Shown here piece after piece: positions 60,305-64,000 of a DNA stretch of 64,000 nucleotides; positions within the stretch are counted from its first letter, which is position 1; the number at the start of each line of letters is the position of its first letter. Below the pieces are notes generated by a model. It worked only from the letters and a program-made list of their open reading frames with translations. It had not been told where the DNA came from and did not search any database. Position numbers and translations under genes: made by a program. The stretch comes from Maribacter sp. (lineage in GTDB: Bacteria > Bacteroidota > Bacteroidia > Flavobacteriales > Flavobacteriaceae): positions 1 through 64,000 of the forward strand of contig JAHDDP010000009.1 of NCBI GenBank assembly GCA_020629285.1, in the 5' to 3' direction.

Positions 60305-61979
60305 AAACATATTAACCGCCTGGCAACGTTTCTTAGGTCTTTTAAGATTAGATAAGAAAGACGTTTTTCAGATATTTTATTATGCCATTTTTGCCGGTGT
60401 GGTCAACCTTTCATTGCCTTTGGGTATACAGGCGATCATAAACTTAATGCAAGGTGCACAGATCAGTACATCATGGATCGTATTGGTTATTGGGGTAACC
60501 ATAGGTGTAGCGTTTGTAGGTATTTTACAATTAATGCAGATAAGGATTATAGAAAACGTTCAACAAAAGATTTTTACGCGGGCATCTTTCGAATTCGCCT
60601 ATAGATTTCCTAAGATTAAAATGAGCGAGCTTCATAATTATTATCCGCCAGAATTAGCGAATCGGTTTTTTGATACCTTGACCATTCAAAAATCATTATC
60701 AAAAGTATTGATAGACTTTCCTGCAGCATTATTACAGATTGTTTTTGGTTTGATATTACTTTCTTTTTATCATCCGTTTTTTATAGTCTACGGCCTACTA
60801 TTGCTGTTATTGATTTATGTAGTTTTTAAGTTTACCGCACAGCGTGGTTTAGATACTAGTTTAGACGAATCTAAGAGTAAATATAAGGTGGCGCACTGGT
60901 TACAAGAGATAGCGCGATCTATAGTTAGTTTTAAGTTATCGGGTAAAACTTCTCACGCTTTAGATAAGAACGACACTTTGGTGGTAGAATATTTGAATGC
61001 TAGAGAAAGTCATTTTAGGGTTCTTGTGTTACAATTTATCCAAATGATAGGTTTTAAGGTGTTGGTAACGGCCGGTCTTCTTCTAATAGGTGGTTTATTG
61101 GTATTGAACCAAGAAATGAATATTGGTCAATTTGTGGCTGCTGAAATTATTATTCTTTTGGTCATAAGTTCCGTAGAAAAACTAATATTGGGTCTTGAGA
61201 CTTTTTACGATCTATTGACTTCTCTAGAGAAAATGGGTCAGGTAGTAGATAAAGAACTGGAAATACAAGAAGGCGAAAAGCCATTTATGGAAAACCAAGC
61301 TTTTACTGTTGAATTAAATGATATTTCTTATCGTGTACCGCAACAAAAAAGACAGGTAATTTCAGATTTGAGCTTGACCATAACTCCGAATTGTACTATT
61401 CTTTTAAGGGGTAATAGCGGGTCTGGTAAAAATACACTATTACGTATTATCGCAGGTATTATTGAGCCAGACAGTGGTGGGGTGTATATCAACGGAGTCT
61501 CTTTAAGGGGTATGAACCTAAACTATTACCGTTCTCATCTAGGTCAGTCATTGCCAGAAGAATCTCCTTTTGAAGGCACTATACTGCACAACATTACTTT
61601 TGGAGATAAGGAAACTACAAATGAGCAAGTTTATTGGGCATTGGATAAAGTAGGACTTACGGAATTTGTAAAGAAACAGCCAGAAGGGTTAAATACCGTT
61701 CTATATCCCGAAGGAAAACAAATTCCATATACCATATCAAAAAAGATCGTACTGGCAAGAAGTATTGTTCGTAAACCAAAGTTATTGATATTAAAAGATC
61801 CTTTAGATCAGTTCAATAGTGAAGAGGCTGATAGAATTTTAAGCTTTTTAAGTGATTCATCTAATGGGTGGGCACTACTTGTGGTGAGTGAAAATGATAA
61901 ATGGATCAAAAAATGTTCTCGTATTATCACTATGGACCAAGGTCAGATTATTAACGAAATCTCAGGAAAAGATGCTTAA
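60297..61979 (+). CDS. ABC transporter membrane-ATPase fusion with degenerate ATPase motifs
   Basis: The 560-residue half-transporter has six membrane helices (about 25-310) and a nucleotide-binding domain (about 335-555), as in type-1 secretion ABC proteins but without a peptidase domain. All ATPase motifs are altered: Walker A GNSGSGKNT (372-380, Asn for the Ser/Thr after Lys), signature IPYTI in place of LSGGQ, Walker B LLILKDP (K500-D501 in place of Asp-Glu) and Glu where the switch His should be (VSEND). The Q-loop Gln417 remains. It should bind nucleotide poorly or not hydrolyse it. It overlaps the HlyD gene by 8 bp. Confidence 0.9.
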   Translation: MNKNILTAWQRFLGLLRLDKKDVFQIFYYAIFAGVVNLSLPLGIQAIINLMQGAQISTSWIVLVIGVTIGVAFVGILQLMQIRIIENVQQKIFTRASFEFAYRFPKIKMSELHNYYPPELANRFFDTLTIQKSLSKVLIDFPAALLQIVFGLILLSFYHPFFIVYGLLLLLLIYVVFKFTAQRGLDTSLDESKSKYKVAHWLQEIARSIVSFKLSGKTSHALDKNDTLVVEYLNARESHFRVLVLQFIQMIGFKVLVTAGLLLIGGLLVLNQEMNIGQFVAAEIIILLVISSVEKLILGLETFYDLLTSLEKMGQVVDKELEIQEGEKPFMENQAFTVELNDISYRVPQQKRQVISDLSLTITPNCTILLRGNSGSGKNTLLRIIAGIIEPDSGGVYINGVSLRGMNLNYYRSHLGQSLPEESPFEGTILHNITFGDKETTNEQVYWALDKVGLTEFVKKQPEGLNTVLYPEGKQIPYTISKKIVLARSIVRKPKLLILKDPLDQFNSEEADRILSFLSDSSNGWALLVVSENDKWIKKCSRIITMDQGQIINEISGKDA

Positions 61980-63324
61980 TATTTCTCATAAAAAATTGAA
62001 CGGAAATGTATCTATAGCGCGTTTTAAATCCGTTCAAAAAGTAAATCATAAAAGGCACTATAAACACTTTAATCGCTTTTTGTTGGCTTTCGCGATAGTT
62101 GGCGTTATCGTATTGTTTTTGCCTTGGACCCAGACAATTAATGCAAGAGGGTACTTAACAACACTAACACCAGGTCAAAGGCCACAAACCATTCAATCTC
62201 AAATACCGGGTAGAATTGAAGAGTGGTACGTACAAGAAGGTGATTATGTAAAAAAGGGAGATACAATACTCTTTATATCTGAAGTAAAGTCTGAGTATTT
62301 TGATCCAGATTTAGTAGAAAGAACTGGGCAGCAATTAAAATCAAAATCATCTTCTGTTACGTCTTATGAGGATAAGGTGAAATCTCTAGATAATCAGGTA
62401 GCGGCGTTGTTCAATGAAAGAAGATTAAAGTTAGAGCAGGCCAAGAATAAATTGATGCAAGCGAAATTAAAGGCACAGAGTGATAGTATTGATTTTGAAG
62501 CGGCAAAGACGAACATACAAATTGCAGAACGCCAATATGAACGTACGGCTCAGTTACAAAGCGAAGGCTTAAAGGCGGTAACAGATGTCGAAGAAAAGCG
62601 CTTGAAATTACAAGAAACACAGGCAAAATTAATTTCACAAGAGAACAAGTTATTGGCTGCCAAGAACGAGATTATCAATGCAGAAGTTGAAATCAATAGG
62701 GTGCAGGCTTCTTATACAGATAAGATTTCAAAAGCGCAAAGCGATAAGTTTACGGCGATGTCTAATCAATTCGATTCTGAGGCTCAGGTTAGTAAATTAG
62801 AGAATGATTATACCAATTATCAAATGCGAAACCAATTACGTTACGTAAGGGCACCGCAAAATGGTTATATCAATAAAGTGCTTACGGCAGGTATTGGTGA
62901 AACTTTTAAAGAAGGTACACCCTTGGTAGGCATTATGCCCGCTGACTATGATATGGCGGTAGAAACGTTCATAAATCCTATAGACTTGCCTCTGGTTCAT
63001 TTGGGTGAAACGGTCAGAATTCAATTTGATGGTTGGCCGGCAATCGTTTTCAGTGGTTGGCCAAATGCATCTTACGGTACATATGGCGGTAAGGTAGTGG
63101 CTATAGAAACTTTTATAAACCCTAATGGTAAATATAGAATACTCTTGTCGCCAGACAAAGAAGATCAACCATGGCCAGACGCTTTACGTGTAGGTACTGG
63201 AGCAAATACCATAGCCTTGTTAGAAGATGTACCGATCTGGTACGAACTTTGGCGTCAGCTAAACGGTTTCCCGCCTAATTATTATCAGCCGGAAGGCGCT
63301 CAAGATAAACCTGTAAAAAAATAA
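61972..63324 (+). CDS. HlyD-type periplasmic adaptor protein
   Basis: Started at 61972 (MLNISHKKLNG, overlapping the ABC stop by 8 bp) the protein has 450 residues; an upstream ATG at 61888 is rejected since it lies deep in the ABC gene. One N-terminal membrane helix (about 33-55) leads to a biotinyl-lipoyl-like half (IPGRIEEWYVQEGDYVKKGD), a long coiled-coil hairpin (about 115-280) and the second lipoyl half (RAPQNGYINKVL). It would join the ABC protein to the TolC channel; it resembles adaptors of type-1-secretion-like exporters. Confidence 0.9.
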   Translation: MLNISHKKLNGNVSIARFKSVQKVNHKRHYKHFNRFLLAFAIVGVIVLFLPWTQTINARGYLTTLTPGQRPQTIQSQIPGRIEEWYVQEGDYVKKGDTILFISEVKSEYFDPDLVERTGQQLKSKSSSVTSYEDKVKSLDNQVAALFNERRLKLEQAKNKLMQAKLKAQSDSIDFEAAKTNIQIAERQYERTAQLQSEGLKAVTDVEEKRLKLQETQAKLISQENKLLAAKNEIINAEVEINRVQASYTDKISKAQSDKFTAMSNQFDSEAQVSKLENDYTNYQMRNQLRYVRAPQNGYINKVLTAGIGETFKEGTPLVGIMPADYDMAVETFINPIDLPLVHLGETVRIQFDGWPAIVFSGWPNASYGTYGGKVVAIETFINPNGKYRILLSPDKEDQPWPDALRVGTGANTIALLEDVPIWYELWRQLNGFPPNYYQPEGAQDKPVKK

Positions 63325-63326
63325 GA

Positions 63327-64000
63327 ATGAACAGAATTATTATCTTTTTCTATCTGTCATTTGGGCTGTTTGCGAACGCTCAGACCGTAGATTCTGTGCA
63401 GCTTAATTTTAGGGAGTATTTAGGGTATGTAAAAAAATACCACCCTGTGGCCAAACAAGCAGAAATGGTAATTAGTGTTGGTCAGGCAAATTTAATGAAG
63501 GCGCGTGGTGGTTTTGACCCAAAGATAGCTGTAGATTATTCTACGAAAGAATTTAAAGGTTCTGAGTATTATGATTTAATGAACTCTACCTTTAAAATAC
63601 CAACTTGGTACGGTATTGAATTAAAGGGTGAATTTGAGCAGTATACCGGTGAATATGTAAATGCCGAAAAAAATGTGCCCGATGATGGTTTGTATAGTGC
63701 GGGTGTTGCACTTTCATTAGGTCGCGGCTCTTGGATAAACGAACGTATGGCTACCGTAAAGAAAGCCAAATTTTTTAGGGAGCAATCTAAGGCAGATAGA
63801 GATTTATTGGTGAATCAGATTTTGTTCGATGCTTCTTTAGCATATTTCAATTGGTTACAAGCATATAGAAATAGTCTGTTGTTCAATGATTTTTTGTTGA
63901 ATGCCAAAGTAAGGCTTAAAGGTGTTAACCGTAGCGCACAAGCAGGTGAAATTGCAGCCATAGATACGGTAGAAGCAAAGATTGCAGTACAGAATAGGGC
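63327..64000 (+). CDS. TolC family outer-membrane channel protein (partial, runs off the window)
   Basis: The first 224 residues are present, with no stop before the window edge. A signal peptide (1-19: MNRIIIFFYLSFGLFANAQ) precedes the outer-membrane efflux protein pattern: REYLGYVKKYHPVAKQAE helix, then strand LYSAGVALSLGRGSWIN, then the long helix ending NWLQAYRNSLLFNDFL. The ATG lies 2 bp after the HlyD stop, so it is the outer-membrane part of the same export system. The rest is beyond 64000. Confidence 0.88.
   Translation, partial: MNRIIIFFYLSFGLFANAQTVDSVQLNFREYLGYVKKYHPVAKQAEMVISVGQANLMKARGGFDPKIAVDYSTKEFKGSEYYDLMNSTFKIPTWYGIELKGEFEQYTGEYVNAEKNVPDDGLYSAGVALSLGRGSWINERMATVKKAKFFREQSKADRDLLVNQILFDASLAYFNWLQAYRNSLLFNDFLLNAKVRLKGVNRSAQAGEIAAIDTVEAKIAVQNR

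Noticed and set aside
61888-61971. HlyD start at 61888
   Set aside because: It lies far inside the ABC gene in another frame; the ATG at 61972 overlaps the ABC stop by 8 bp as is usual for coupled genes.
1-64000. CRISPR arrays, prophage genes, rRNA or tRNA genes
   Set aside because: No spaced direct repeats of the CRISPR kind, no phage structural genes and no tRNA T-loop signatures were noticed; a dedicated tRNA and RNA scan was not possible here.

Overview
The window is chromosomal DNA of a member of the Bacteroidota, family Flavobacteriaceae, probably a gliding marine type near Maribacter or Zobellia (the genus is inference only). The evidence is AT-rich DNA, dense short-spaced genes, no Shine-Dalgarno pattern, many promoters with the Bacteroidota -7 element TAnnTTTG, the gliding-motility pair gldE-gldD, and families typical of the phylum (DUF4199, DUF4301, DUF3127, DUF2490, TonB receptor under a TPP riboswitch, PnuC-type carrier). 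About 66 protein genes, one riboswitch and one complete insertion sequence are recognised. No rRNA, tRNA or CRISPR array was seen.

Layout. 1-7000: a possible immunity-like orphan gene, a GNAT acetyltransferase with a decayed fragment of a second copy, an M61 peptidase, and a GAF/multi-PAS sensor overlapping a single-domain response regulator. 7028-14413: the biotin genes bioF, bioD, bioA and bioB, with a DUF2007 gene and a ketoacyl-synthase gene among them, and a reverse-strand GT39-type glycosyltransferase splitting the cluster. 14491-19054: a JmjC/cupin-like protein, recX, DUF1272, a LysE exporter and a PNPOx-like protein, with a divergent MocR regulator. 19065-20367: an IS3-family element with a programmed-frameshift transposase. 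20416-26089: rng, a 29-residue basic protein, HU, mutY, ssb, gldE and gldD. 26096-33825: metabolic, lipoprotein and envelope genes, including an M16 peptidase pair.

33922-41774: bL21 with an extra helix-hairpin-helix domain, bL27, adenosylhomocysteinase, a phosphopantetheinyl transferase, and a YkoF-like/PnuC/P-loop kinase/DUF4301 operon probably concerned with vitamin uptake. 41983-47644: three small PepSY-like secreted proteins, a sigma-54-dependent response regulator and a convergent hybrid kinase. 47764-50209: TPP riboswitch and TonB receptor. 50338-56456: greA, HIT, a sensor kinase, DUF3127, aat, tag and hypotheticals. 56492-59405: a bicarbonate transporter module (SbtA, two small proteins, LysR, CutA-like). 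59618-64000: a TetR - ABC protein - HlyD - TolC export operon that runs off the window.

Most notable: the ABC protein has lost every canonical ATPase motif; the SbtA module carries the same near-palindrome (ATGTCATA[A]CATAA) at the LysR promoter and in front of sbtA; a DUF3127 protein ends in the same DDLPF tip as SSB; the insertion sequence hides a perfect 28-bp palindrome in the end of its transposase gene that looks like a terminator for incoming transcription; and a FabF-like condensing enzyme sits among the biotin genes, with no bioC or bioH in the window.
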